Assembly (NCBI GenBank): GCA_905193085.1
Contig: CAJJNI010000041.1
Span: forward strand, 1 to 15,207
Source of the DNA: an uncultured Lachnospiraceae bacterium
GTDB taxonomy: Bacteria; Bacillota; Clostridia; Lachnospirales; Lachnospiraceae
Length of the DNA stretch: 15,207 bases
Direction of reading: 5' to 3'
Part shown: positions 7,129-15,090 of the stretch, one piece after another
How positions within the stretch are numbered: the stretch's first letter is position 1
Layout of the letters: each line of letters starts with the position of its first letter
Program-made: the position numbers and the translations under genes
Notes under the pieces: model-generated
Told to the model about the DNA's origin: nothing
Databases searched by the model: none
What the model saw: only the letters and a program-made list of their open reading frames with translations

Positions 7129-8622
7129 TTATTGGACATAAAGGTTAGTGTAACCCATAAGACTTTCATCTATTTCTCTTGCGGCTTCTCTTCCTTCTCT
7201 TATAGCCCATACAACTAAAGACTGACCTCTGTGCATGTCACCTGCTGTAAATACATTTGTGACATTTGTCTGATATCTGCCCGGCTGTGTCTTAACATTT
7301 GTTCTTTCATTTACCTCTACACCAAATGCTTTTGTGACATATTCCTGACTTCCTAAAAATCCTGCGGCAATTAAAACTAAATCTGCCTTGATTTCTTTTT
7401 CAGTACCTTCTACAGGAACCATCATCATACGACCTGTCTTCTCATCTTTTTTGCTTTCAAGCGAAACTATTTTGGCTTTCTTTACATTACCGCTCTTATC
7501 TTTGATAAATTCAGTAACTGTTGTCTTATAAATTCGAGGATCATGTCCGAATACTGCAATTGCTTCTTCCTGACCGTAATCTGTCTTGCAGATTCTTGGC
7601 CACTGTGGCCACGGATTATTTTCCGCACGTGAATCAGGCAATTTTGGCATCATTTCTAACTGTGTAACACTTGCCGCACCAAGTCTTATTGATGTACCGA
7701 CACAGTCATTACCTGTATCACCACCGCCAATTACAACGACATGTTTTCCTTCAACAGGAATAAATTTCTTATCTGCAAATTCTGAATCAAGAAGACTCTT
7801 TGTTGTTGCCTTAAGAAAATCTACAGCAAAGTATATTCCCTTTGCATCTCTTCCCGGAACTTTAATGTCACGTGGATTAGAGGAACCGCACGCAAGAACA
7901 ACCCTGTCATAATTTTTCAAAATTTCAGCAGCCTTATAATTTCCACCGACATCAGCATTGGTTACAAATTCAATGCCTTCCTCTTTCATTATGTTAACCT
8001 TTCTGTCAACAACTGATTTATCAAGCTTCATGTTAGGAATTCCATACATAAGAAGCCCGCCAATACGGTCTGAACGTTCAAATACAGTAACTGAGTGTCC
8101 ACGATGATTAAGCTGGTCTGCAACTGCAAGGCCTGACGGACCAGAACCTATAACTGCAACCTTCTTGCCGGTACGGACTTTCGGCGGATTGGCTTTTGCA
8201 TATCCTTTTTCGTAGGCATTTTCTATAATGGCATGCTCATTTTCCTTTGATGCAACAGCATCACCATGCAGACCGCATGTACATGCATTTTCACAGAGAG
8301 CCGGACAGACACGTGATGTAAATTCCGGAAAACTGTTTGTCTTCTTAAGTCTGTGATAAGCCTCTTCCATATTGCCACGATATACCAAATCATTCCACTC
8401 AGGAACAAGATTGTGTAACGGACAGCCGCTTGCCATTCCACCAAGCATCATACCTGCCTGACAGAAAGGCACACCACATTCCATACATCTTGCACCCTGA
8501 AGCTTTTGTTCCTCTAAAGGCAGAGCAACATGGAATTCATTAAAATTCTTAATTCTTGCCTCTGGCTTTATTGTCTCACTGTTTTTTCTTTCATATTCCA
8601 TAAATCCGGTTGGCTTTCCCAT
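7129..8622 (-). CDS. gltD: Glutamate synthase (NADPH) small subunit
   Basis: 497 residues, a full-length GltD. It passes electrons from NAD(P)H through FAD and iron-sulfur clusters to GltB, which makes glutamate from glutamine-derived ammonia and 2-oxoglutarate. The N-terminal ferredoxin-like domain has Cys46, Cys49, Cys54 and Cys67 (RCMECGVPFC ... GCPLHN) and Cys106, Cys110, Cys114 and Cys116 (RVCPALCENACTC) as [4Fe-4S] ligands. VIGSGPSGLA (157-166) is the FAD-binding Rossmann motif and VIGGGDTGNDCVG (297-309) the pyridine-nucleotide motif. TAGDMHRGQSLVVWAI (459-474) closes over FAD. AGGAGG (8631-8636 on the plus-strand coordinates) lies 8 bases before the start. The gap to the gltB stop codon is only 15 bases, so the two genes are co-transcribed and probably translationally coupled. 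It ends at the shared terminator at 6978-7043. Confidence 0.97.
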   Translation of the reverse strand: MGKPTGFMEYERKNSETIKPEARIKNFNEFHVALPLEEQKLQGARCMECGVPFCQAGMMLGGMASGCPLHNLVPEWNDLVYRGNMEEAYHRLKKTNSFPEFTSRVCPALCENACTCGLHGDAVASKENEHAIIENAYEKGYAKANPPKVRTGKKVAVIGSGPSGLAVADQLNHRGHSVTVFERSDRIGGLLMYGIPNMKLDKSVVDRKVNIMKEEGIEFVTNADVGGNYKAAEILKNYDRVVLACGSSNPRDIKVPGRDAKGIYFAVDFLKATTKSLLDSEFADKKFIPVEGKHVVVIGGGDTGNDCVGTSIRLGAASVTQLEMMPKLPDSRAENNPWPQWPRICKTDYGQEEAIAVFGHDPRIYKTTVTEFIKDKSGNVKKAKIVSLESKKDEKTGRMMMVPVEGTEKEIKADLVLIAAGFLGSQEYVTKAFGVEVNERTNVKTQPGRYQTNVTNVFTAGDMHRGQSLVVWAIREGREAAREIDESLMGYTNLYVQ

Positions 8623-8637
8623 TCCTCTTACCTCCTG

Positions 8638-11600
8638 TTAGTGATTTGTGATGGCATAAAAAGCTTCAATCTGTGCCTGTTCGCTGCTCAAACCTTTTTC
8701 TTCCATCTGAACTATTGTCATCATCATGCGGTTATAATCATGAGGAATGACTTTCTTAAATTTAGGAAGATATTTGCTGAACTCATCAAGTATTATCTTA
8801 CCTTTTTCTGAGTTAGTGTAAGCAACATGCTCCTGAATCATATCTTTTAACTCTAACACATCATATTTTGATGTAATCTCTTCAAGAGAAACCATTTCTT
8901 TATTAACTTTTGTATAGAAGTCATTATTTTCATCAAGTACATAAGCTATACCACCACTCATACCTGCTGCAAAGTTCTTTCCGACACTGCCCAATATTAC
9001 AACACGTCCACCTGTCATATATTCACAGCCGTGGTCTCCGACACCTTCAACTACTGCTTTTGCACCGGAATTTCTTACGCAGAATCTCTCACCTGCAACA
9101 CCGTTAATATAAGCTTCACCGCTTGTAGCACCGTAAAGTGCAACATTACCGATGATAATATTTTCATCCTGTTTAAATTTAACACCTGTCGGAGGATAAA
9201 CTACAAGTTTTCCGCCTGATAAACCTTTTCCAAAATAGTCATTACTGTCACCTACAAGTTCAAGCGTAAGTCCTTTTGGAATAAACGCACCAAAGCTTTG
9301 TCCGCCGGCACCTTTACATTTGATAGTAAATGTATCTTCCGGAAGTGTATCTTTATATCTCTTTGTGATTTCTGAACCGAATATTGTACCGAAAGCCCTG
9401 TCAGTATTCTTGACATCTATTTCAATACTTCTCTTTGTGCCTGATTCCAAAGCCGGTTTGAGTTTCTTCAAAAGTACCTTCATATCGGCAGTTTTCTCAA
9501 GTTCAAAATCATATACACTCTTAGGCTCAAATATGTTATGTTTTGCTTTAACATATGTTGTGTCAAGTATTCTTGATAAGTCGATACCTTTTTCTTTAGC
9601 TTCATCACATGCTGAGAGAAGGTCTGTTCTTCCTACAAGCTCATCAATTGTCTTAACGCCAAGTTTTGCCATATATTCTCTTAATTCCTGAGCTATAAAT
9701 CTCATGAAATTAATTACATATTCAGGTTTTCCTGCAAATCTCTTTCTAAGTTCAGGATTCTGTGTTGCAACACCTACAGGACATGTATCAAGATTACATA
9801 CTCTCATCATAACACAGCCAAGTGTTACAAGTGGTGCTGTAGCAAATCCGAACTCTTCTGCTCCGAGCATTGCGGCAATCGCAACATCGCGGCCACTCAT
9901 AAGTTTACCATCTGTCTCGATTCTGACTTTATTACGAAGTCCGTTCTGGATAAGTGTCTGATGCGTCTCTGCAAGTCCAAGTTCCCACGGAAGTCCGGCA
10001 TTATGAATTGAGCTCTTTGGAGCTGCACCTGTACCACCGTCATACCCTGAAATCAGAATAACCTGTGCACCTGCTTTTGCAACACCGGCAGCAACTGTAC
10101 CGACACCCGCCTCTGAAACAAGTTTTACTGAAATCCTTGCATCTTTATTAGCATTTTTACAGTCATAAATAAGCTGTGCCAAATCTTCGATTGAATAAAT
10201 ATCATGATGTGGCGGTGGTGAAATAAGACCTACACCAGGTGTTGAATGTCTTGTCTTAGCTATCCACGGATAAACTTTCTTTGCCGGAAGATGTCCGCCT
10301 TCACCAGGTTTAGCTCCCTGTGCCATCTTAATCTGAATTTCTTTTGCACTTACAAGATACTGGCTTGTAACACCAAATCGTCCTGATGCAACCTGTTTGA
10401 TTGCAGAACATCTGTTCAGGCCGTCTGCTCCGACTTCAAGTCTTTCAAGACTTTCTCCACCTTCACCACTATTTGATTTACCATGAAGTGTATTCATTGC
10501 AATTGCAAGAGCCTCATGTGCTTCCTGTGAAATCGAGCCATATGACATGGCACCTGTCTTAAATCTTGTAACAATTGAATCAACACTCTCAACCTCGTCA
10601 ATCGGTATACCCTTCTGAGGATAGTTGATTTTTATCAGGCTTCTCAATGTTCCCTTATAATGTTCTTCATTAACAAGTTCTGTATATTGTTTGAACAGAT
10701 TGTAATCGCCTGTTCTTGTCGACTGTTGCAGAAGATGTATTGTTTGTGGATTATAAAGATGTGCGCTTCCACCGCTTCTCATCTTATGCTCACCGTAGTT
10801 ATCAAGTGTATCATCAACTTCAAGTCCTAACGGATCAAATGCTTTTGAATGAAGCAAATCTATCTGTTTTTCAATATCTTTCATTGTAATACCACCAACA
10901 CGGCTTACTGTGTTAGTGAAATATTTATCGATAATTTCTTTACCGATACCAATTGCCTCAAAAATCTGGGCACCCTGATATGACTGGATTGTAGAAATAC
11001 CCATCTTAGAAGCAATTTTTACAATACCATGCAATACAGCATTATTAAAATCATCAACCGCTGCATAGTAATCTTTGTCAAGACGATGCTCATTGATTAA
11101 ATCACGGACTGTCTCCTGTGCAAGATATGGGTTAATTGCACTTGCACCAAATCCGAGAAGTGTTGCAAAATGATGTACATTTCTTGGTTCACCGCTCTCT
11201 AATATAACTGCAACCGATGTTCTTCTCTTTGTATTAATCAAATGCTGCTGCAATGCTGCAACTGCAAGCAGTGATGGAATTGCAACATGGTTATCATCAA
11301 CACCTCTGTCTGACAAAATAAGAATGTTGGCGCCATCTCTGTATGCTCTGTCAACTTCTAAGAACAAATGATTTATTGCTTTTTCAAGCTTTGTATTCTT
11401 ATAATAAGTAATAGGAATAACTTCTACTTTAAATCCTTTTACTTTCATATTCTTAATCTTTAAAAGGTCTGTATTAGTAAGAATAGGGTCTTCTATTTTT
11501 AACATATTGCAGTTATCTGCTTTTTCTTTAAGAAGGTTTCCGTCTGTACCTATATATATCTGTGTAGATGTTACTACTTCCTCTCTGATTGCATCGATAG

Positions 11601-13167
11601 GCGGGTTTGTAACCTGTGCAAATAACTGTTTAAAATAGTTAAACAAAGGCTGTGGCTTATCAGATAATACTGCAAGCGGTGAATCTATACCCATTGCCGC
11701 AATACTTTCTGTACCATTCTGTGCCATTGGAAGAATTGCATTGATATCTTCAACTGTATATCCGAATGCTTTCTGTAGTCTGTGCAATTCTTTTTTATCA
11801 AATTCTTCAACACGGACATTTGGAATCTTTAATTCTTTTAAAGTTACAAGATTTCTGTCAAGCCATTCACCGTATGGCTGGCGGCTTGCATACTCTTCTT
11901 TTAACTCATCATCATCTATTACGCGTCCTTTAACAGTATCAACAAGAAGCATTTTACCAGGTCGAAGTCTGTCTTTTGTAACAATCTTAGTAGGGTCAAT
12001 ATCAAGAACACCTACCTCAGATGAAAGAATAAGATAATCATCATCTGTTACATAATATCTTGAAGGTCTTAATCCGTTACGGTCAAGAATTGCACCCATA
12101 ACATCACCGTCACTAAAAAGGATTGATGCAGGTCCGTCCCACGGTTCCATCATTGTTGCATAATACTGATAAAAATCTCTTCTCTTCTGTGAAATTGTAT
12201 GATTATTAGCCCACGGTTCAGGAATTGTTATCATAACAGCAAGTGGAAGTTCCATGCCGCTCATCATCAGAAATTCCAATGTATTGTCAAGCATTGCCGA
12301 GTCAGAACCGCTTGCATTGATTACGGGAAGAATCTTATACATGTCATGCTCTAAAAATTCTGAATCCATTGCTTCTTCTCTGGCAAGCATCTTATCTGCA
12401 TTACCTCTGATAGTATTAATCTCACCATTATGTACAATGATTCTGTTCGGATGGGCTCTCTCCCAGCTCGGATTAGTATTTGTACTAAAACGGGAATGTA
12501 CAGTTGCTATGGCAGATTCATAATCAGTATCCTGTAAATCATCAAAGAATAATCTCAACTGTCCTACAAGAAACATGCCTTTGTAAACAATAGTTCTGCT
12601 TGAACATGAAACAACATATGTATCTTCATTAGACTGTTCAAACACTCTTCTTGCAACATAGAGCTTACGGTCAAACTCAAGCCCCTTGGCAATGTTCTTA
12701 GGCTTTTCAATAAATACCTGCTGGATATTAGGCATCTTCTCCAAAGCCTTATGTCCTAACACACCCGGTTTAATCGGAACCTCTCTCCAGCCTAAAAACT
12801 TAAGCCCTTCTTTTTCAAGAATTGTCTCAAACATTTTCTTAGCCTGATTACGCTTAAGTTCGTCCTGTGGGAAGAAAAACATGCCGACACCATATTCCCT
12901 CTCTTCACCAAGTTCAATTCCAAGCTCATCAGCAACTTTCTTAAAGAACTTATGTGAAATCTGAAGAAGAATACCAACACCGTCACCGGTCTTTCCTTCA
13001 GCATCCTTACCGGCTCTATGCTCTAAATTTTCAACAATCTTAAGTGCATTCTCAACTGTGTCATGAGTCTTGATACCTTTAATATTAACTACAGCACCAA
13101 TACCACAGTTATCATGTTCAAATTCAGGTTCATATAAACCTGTTGTTTTCTGATTTTGATTTACCAT
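8638..13167 (-). CDS. gltB: Glutamate synthase (NADPH) large subunit
   Basis: 1509 residues from ATG 13167, chosen because GAGAGGA lies 8 bases upstream. An in-frame ATG at 13206 (13 more residues) has no ribosome binding site. A short propeptide ends before Cys21 in EHDNCGIGAV, the N-terminal nucleophile of the type II glutamine amidotransferase domain (about 21-420), which also shows VHSRFSTNT and HNGEINTIRGN. A central domain follows, then the FMN-binding synthase domain (about 830-1200) with LISGYDGGTGAAP. The [3Fe-4S] ligands are Cys1118, Cys1124 and Cys1129 in GCVMMRVCNLDTCPVGVATQ. The C-terminal GXGXG beta-helix (about 1260-1480) includes GNVALYGATSGEAYINGVAGE. It hydrolyses glutamine, channels ammonia to 2-oxoglutarate and yields two glutamates per cycle together with GltD. 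Length and all key residues are normal. It is the first gene of the gltBD operon. Confidence 0.98.
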   Translation of the reverse strand: MVNQNQKTTGLYEPEFEHDNCGIGAVVNIKGIKTHDTVENALKIVENLEHRAGKDAEGKTGDGVGILLQISHKFFKKVADELGIELGEEREYGVGMFFFPQDELKRNQAKKMFETILEKEGLKFLGWREVPIKPGVLGHKALEKMPNIQQVFIEKPKNIAKGLEFDRKLYVARRVFEQSNEDTYVVSCSSRTIVYKGMFLVGQLRLFFDDLQDTDYESAIATVHSRFSTNTNPSWERAHPNRIIVHNGEINTIRGNADKMLAREEAMDSEFLEHDMYKILPVINASGSDSAMLDNTLEFLMMSGMELPLAVMITIPEPWANNHTISQKRRDFYQYYATMMEPWDGPASILFSDGDVMGAILDRNGLRPSRYYVTDDDYLILSSEVGVLDIDPTKIVTKDRLRPGKMLLVDTVKGRVIDDDELKEEYASRQPYGEWLDRNLVTLKELKIPNVRVEEFDKKELHRLQKAFGYTVEDINAILPMAQNGTESIAAMGIDSPLAVLSDKPQPLFNYFKQLFAQVTNPPIDAIREEVVTSTQIYIGTDGNLLKEKADNCNMLKIEDPILTNTDLLKIKNMKVKGFKVEVIPITYYKNTKLEKAINHLFLEVDRAYRDGANILILSDRGVDDNHVAIPSLLAVAALQQHLINTKRRTSVAVILESGEPRNVHHFATLLGFGASAINPYLAQETVRDLINEHRLDKDYYAAVDDFNNAVLHGIVKIASKMGISTIQSYQGAQIFEAIGIGKEIIDKYFTNTVSRVGGITMKDIEKQIDLLHSKAFDPLGLEVDDTLDNYGEHKMRSGGSAHLYNPQTIHLLQQSTRTGDYNLFKQYTELVNEEHYKGTLRSLIKINYPQKGIPIDEVESVDSIVTRFKTGAMSYGSISQEAHEALAIAMNTLHGKSNSGEGGESLERLEVGADGLNRCSAIKQVASGRFGVTSQYLVSAKEIQIKMAQGAKPGEGGHLPAKKVYPWIAKTRHSTPGVGLISPPPHHDIYSIEDLAQLIYDCKNANKDARISVKLVSEAGVGTVAAGVAKAGAQVILISGYDGGTGAAPKSSIHNAGLPWELGLAETHQTLIQNGLRNKVRIETDGKLMSGRDVAIAAMLGAEEFGFATAPLVTLGCVMMRVCNLDTCPVGVATQNPELRKRFAGKPEYVINFMRFIAQELREYMAKLGVKTIDELVGRTDLLSACDEAKEKGIDLSRILDTTYVKAKHNIFEPKSVYDFELEKTADMKVLLKKLKPALESGTKRSIEIDVKNTDRAFGTIFGSEITKRYKDTLPEDTFTIKCKGAGGQSFGAFIPKGLTLELVGDSNDYFGKGLSGGKLVVYPPTGVKFKQDENIIIGNVALYGATSGEAYINGVAGERFCVRNSGAKAVVEGVGDHGCEYMTGGRVVILGSVGKNFAAGMSGGIAYVLDENNDFYTKVNKEMVSLEEITSKYDVLELKDMIQEHVAYTNSEKGKIILDEFSKYLPKFKKVIPHDYNRMMMTIVQMEEKGLSSEQAQIEAFYAITNH

Positions 13168-13218
13168 CTGAACATTCCTCTCTTCAATATTTTTTGTGCA
13201 TTTCATTCACTGTTTTAC

Positions 13219-13247
13219 AATATACAACATTATTTTTTATTTGTAAA
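13219..13247 (-). promoter_or_regulatory. Promoter of the gltBD operon
   Basis: On the minus strand TTTACA (13242-13247), a 17-base spacer and TATATT (13219-13224). Transcription would start near 13212, giving a leader of about 45 bases before ATG 13167. Both boxes differ from consensus by one base. This placement also supports the 13167 start of gltB. Confidence 0.6.
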
Positions 13248-13274
13248 TAGTTTTTGCAAATATTTTTCATTTAA

Positions 13275-13323
13275 ATTGTCTGATAGTTTATTTATTTCAT
13301 ATTTTACATGCTATTGTCTGATA
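13275..13323. repeat. Direct-repeat pair ATTGTCTGATA upstream of the gltB promoter
   Basis: ATTGTCTGATA occurs at 13275-13285 and 13313-13323. The match continues as ARTT-like sequence (13 of 14 bases), with 38 bases between starts. Both copies lie 28-80 bases upstream of the gltB -35 box, where an activator would bind. No regulator gene is adjacent, so the role is inference. Confidence 0.35.
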
Positions 13324-13450
13324 ATTCAAAGCTTTATATTTGTATTGTATATACATAATAATTACTTTACGCACAATTCAGTCCGTTATTGTATGTCTAT
13401 TGCATTCATTTGTTTTTATCACAAATACATCCACTTTAATTTATTTACTT

Positions 13451-13485
13451 ATTTCTGAGTATTTCTAATCATTTTTGAGTATTTT
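13451..13485. repeat. Direct-repeat pair ATTTYTGAGTATTT upstream of the DUF4317 promoter
   Basis: ATTTCTGAGTATTTC (13451-13465) and ATTTTTGAGTATTTT (13471-13485) are 20 bases apart, about two helical turns, and end 40 bases before the DUF4317 -10 box. They could be an operator. In such AT-rich DNA chance is a fair alternative. Confidence 0.25.
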
Positions 13486-13523
13486 TTGTTTTTCCAAATC
13501 TGATGATTTTTTATAAAAGGTGT

Positions 13524-13531
13524 GCTATACT
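13524..13531 (+). promoter_or_regulatory. Extended -10 promoter element of the DUF4317 gene
   Basis: TATACT (13526-13531) is preceded by TGTGC, close to the extended -10 pattern, but no good -35 box is seen at 16-18 bases. Transcription would start near 13538, about 64 bases before ATG 13602. The poor -35 would fit a promoter that needs an activator. Confidence 0.4.
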
Positions 13532-13601
13532 TATATCATGTCTCAATAAGGCTGCAAAAAAATCAATCAAATAATCAAACTAAATATAAGGAGTTAATGC
13601 A

Positions 13602-14834
13602 ATGAATAAAAACGAAGTAGCTGAACTAAAAAAAAGGCTGACTAAAAACCAATGTACATTTACAAAAATGTGCGGCTGCTATGTTGATTCTGATAAAAAC
13701 AGAATTGTAGATATAAATGAGACTTTTCTCAACCTCGATGAAGACGAATTCCATAAATATCTTGATATTGCAAAAAAGACTTTATCAGGAACTCTCGGAA
13801 ATAATCTTCTTAATCTCGATTACGAATTAAGTGAGGAAGAGCCTGGTGGAAAACAGCAGTTTCTTATGGCTTTAAGGGAAAGCAAATTAAAGAACACCGA
13901 CTTGCTCGAGCGCTTTTATGAACTTATAATCGATACATATGACCAGCCGGGCAATTATCTTATACTGATTTTCCACGATGCATACGATGTAATTAAAAAG
14001 ACAACTGACAACGATGAATTAGATGAATCAGAAGAAGTTTATGAATATCTCCTCTGTGCTGTATGCCCTGTCATTTTATCAAAACCGGCTCTTGGTTACA
14101 GAGAAGACGAACACCGAATCGGTTCAAGAATAAGAGACTGGATTGTGGGTGCTCCTGAAAGCGGCTTTTTATTCCCTGCATTTAATGACAGAAGCACAGA
14201 CATACATTCTCTTCTGTTCTATACTAAAGACACTAAAGAACCTCATATTGAATTTATGGAAGATATTCTCGGCTGCGGCGCAAAACCAACAGCTACAATT
14301 GAGCGTCAGAACTTTGATAACATAATCCAAAGCGGTCTTGGCGCACAGACAAGTGATAATGAACTTATGTATATGGACATCCAGCTTGGACTCAACGATA
14401 TGATTACAGAACAGGTAGAAGTCTTTGAGACTGACAGCGATAATTACATATTTGATGATGTCCAGCTTGACACCCTAATGAAAGACTGTAATGTTCCGGA
14501 AGAAAGTGCAGACAAAATCAAATATGCCTACAAAGAAGTTTTTGAAAAAGACGCACCTGTAGCCGCACATTTAATCGACCAGCGTTCACTTAAAAACACC
14601 GCCGCAAAGAAAGAGAAAATGGAGCTTGTAAAACAGGTTGCTGCACTCAATAAACAGATAGATGAAAACTTCTCAGAAGACATGGAAATGATTCCGGCAG
14701 TAAAAAACAAAAATATAATCTTAAAAGTAAGACCTGAAAAAGCTGCTGAAATCACTTTAGAAGAAATAAACGGTCACAAATGCGTTGTAATACCGTTAGA
14801 AGAAGATGAAGAGCTTATTTTAAACGAAGAGTAA
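13602..14834 (+). CDS. DUF4317 family protein of unknown function
   Basis: 410 residues. AAGGAG (13588-13593) lies 8 bases before the ATG. The N-terminus (NEVAELKKRL ... MCGCYVDSDKN, then KKTLSGTLGNNLLNL at 58-72) and the central ESGFLFPAFNDRSTDIHSLL (186-205) are what I recognise as DUF4317, a family I know from Clostridia. No enzymatic motif, signal peptide or membrane segment is seen. The protein is strongly acidic, especially at the C-terminus (EEDEELILNEE), and is probably cytosolic. Residues about 331-360 are Lys/Glu-rich and probably helical. C24 and C26 form a CxC pair. It is transcribed alone from a promoter divergent to gltB, and its stop codon is followed by the structured element at 14892-15038. 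Nothing in the sequence gives a function. Confidence 0.85.
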   Translation: MNKNEVAELKKRLTKNQCTFTKMCGCYVDSDKNRIVDINETFLNLDEDEFHKYLDIAKKTLSGTLGNNLLNLDYELSEEEPGGKQQFLMALRESKLKNTDLLERFYELIIDTYDQPGNYLILIFHDAYDVIKKTTDNDELDESEEVYEYLLCAVCPVILSKPALGYREDEHRIGSRIRDWIVGAPESGFLFPAFNDRSTDIHSLLFYTKDTKEPHIEFMEDILGCGAKPTATIERQNFDNIIQSGLGAQTSDNELMYMDIQLGLNDMITEQVEVFETDSDNYIFDDVQLDTLMKDCNVPEESADKIKYAYKEVFEKDAPVAAHLIDQRSLKNTAAKKEKMELVKQVAALNKQIDENFSEDMEMIPAVKNKNIILKVRPEKAAEITLEEINGHKCVVIPLEEDEELILNEE

Positions 14835-14891
14835 GGCATTTTATAATAATCAAAAAATAGTATTAAAAACACACTTTTAAGTATCAAAAAA

Positions 14892-15038
14892 GCTGTGGTA
14901 AACTTATTTTTCAGATGGTACTATGAGGCGGCCGGCACTTAAGCTCAGGGTAAGCCTTCCGGTAAAGCCCTGTGCTTAGTACCGCTGCCTGACGAATGTA
15001 GCGCAAGCGTACCTTCGTAAAATAAGTTTATCCACAGC
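14892..15038. ncRNA. 147-bp structured element with a 19-bp terminal stem and a possible internal pseudoknot; minus-strand terminator
   Basis: GCTGTGG plus TAAACTTATTTT (14892-14910) pairs with AAAATAAGTTTA plus CCACAGC (15019-15030, 15032-15038), leaving one bulged T (15031). Inside lie GGTACTA/TAGTACC (14917-14923 with 14977-14983), enclosing AAGCTCAGGG/CCCTGTGCTT (14941-14950 with 14968-14977, one mismatch; base 14977 is shared), and ACGAA/TTCGT capped by a GCAA-type loop. GGCGGC (14927-14932) can pair with GCTGCC (14984-14989) through one G-U, crossing the GGTACTA stem as a pseudoknot. The GC-rich core is unlike the AT-rich surroundings. On the minus strand the stem runs directly into six T (14886-14891), a classic intrinsic terminator. 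On the plus strand a weaker T-rich tract follows. It may be a standalone small RNA, a dispersed palindromic repeat, or the 3' end structure of the DUF4317 transcript. I recognise no named RNA family. Confidence 0.5.
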
Positions 15039-15090
15039 CTGTTTAATTTTTTAATCTTTTTCTTTAATATGATTTTTCTTTTAAATTATT
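15039..15090. other. AT-rich spacer between the two structured elements
   Basis: About 50 bases of T-rich sequence with no gene and no clear promoter boxes. The T-runs could complete termination of plus-strand transcripts leaving the preceding stem. Confidence 0.4.

Larger units (their letters stand above)
13168..13601. other. 434-bp AT-rich divergent regulatory region between gltB and the DUF4317 gene
   Basis: No convincing gene is present: the one open frame here (13156-13458, plus) overlaps the gltB start, has no ribosome binding site and encodes low-complexity Phe/Tyr/Ile-rich sequence. The region holds the gltB leader and promoter, two direct-repeat pairs (13275-13323 and 13451-13485), and the promoter and ribosome binding site of the DUF4317 gene. 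I see no glutamine-riboswitch core. Confidence 0.6.

Noticed and set aside
9320..9691. 123-residue plus-strand open frame inside gltB
   Set aside because: It is antisense to a fully intact gltB, with Ser/Phe-rich composition typical of reverse-frame translation.
13168..13206. ATG at 13206 as the gltB start
   Set aside because: There is no ribosome binding site before it. ATG 13167 has GAGAGGA at 8 bases and gives a normal short propeptide before the nucleophile Cys.
13168..13601. A glutamine riboswitch or other leader RNA before gltB
   Set aside because: The predicted leader is only about 45 AT-rich bases with no stable fold or known core motif.
14917..14989. HDV-like ribozyme, suggested by the crossing helices
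   Set aside because: The order of strands does not match: the second helix closes immediately after the first, with no intervening P4, and no catalytic C context is seen.
15028..15036. TTATCCACA, a perfect DnaA-box sequence in the stem at 14892-15038
   Set aside because: It is a single box that forms part of an RNA-like stem, with no cluster of boxes, no dnaA/dnaN nearby and no unwinding element. Chance or stem constraint is more likely than an origin.
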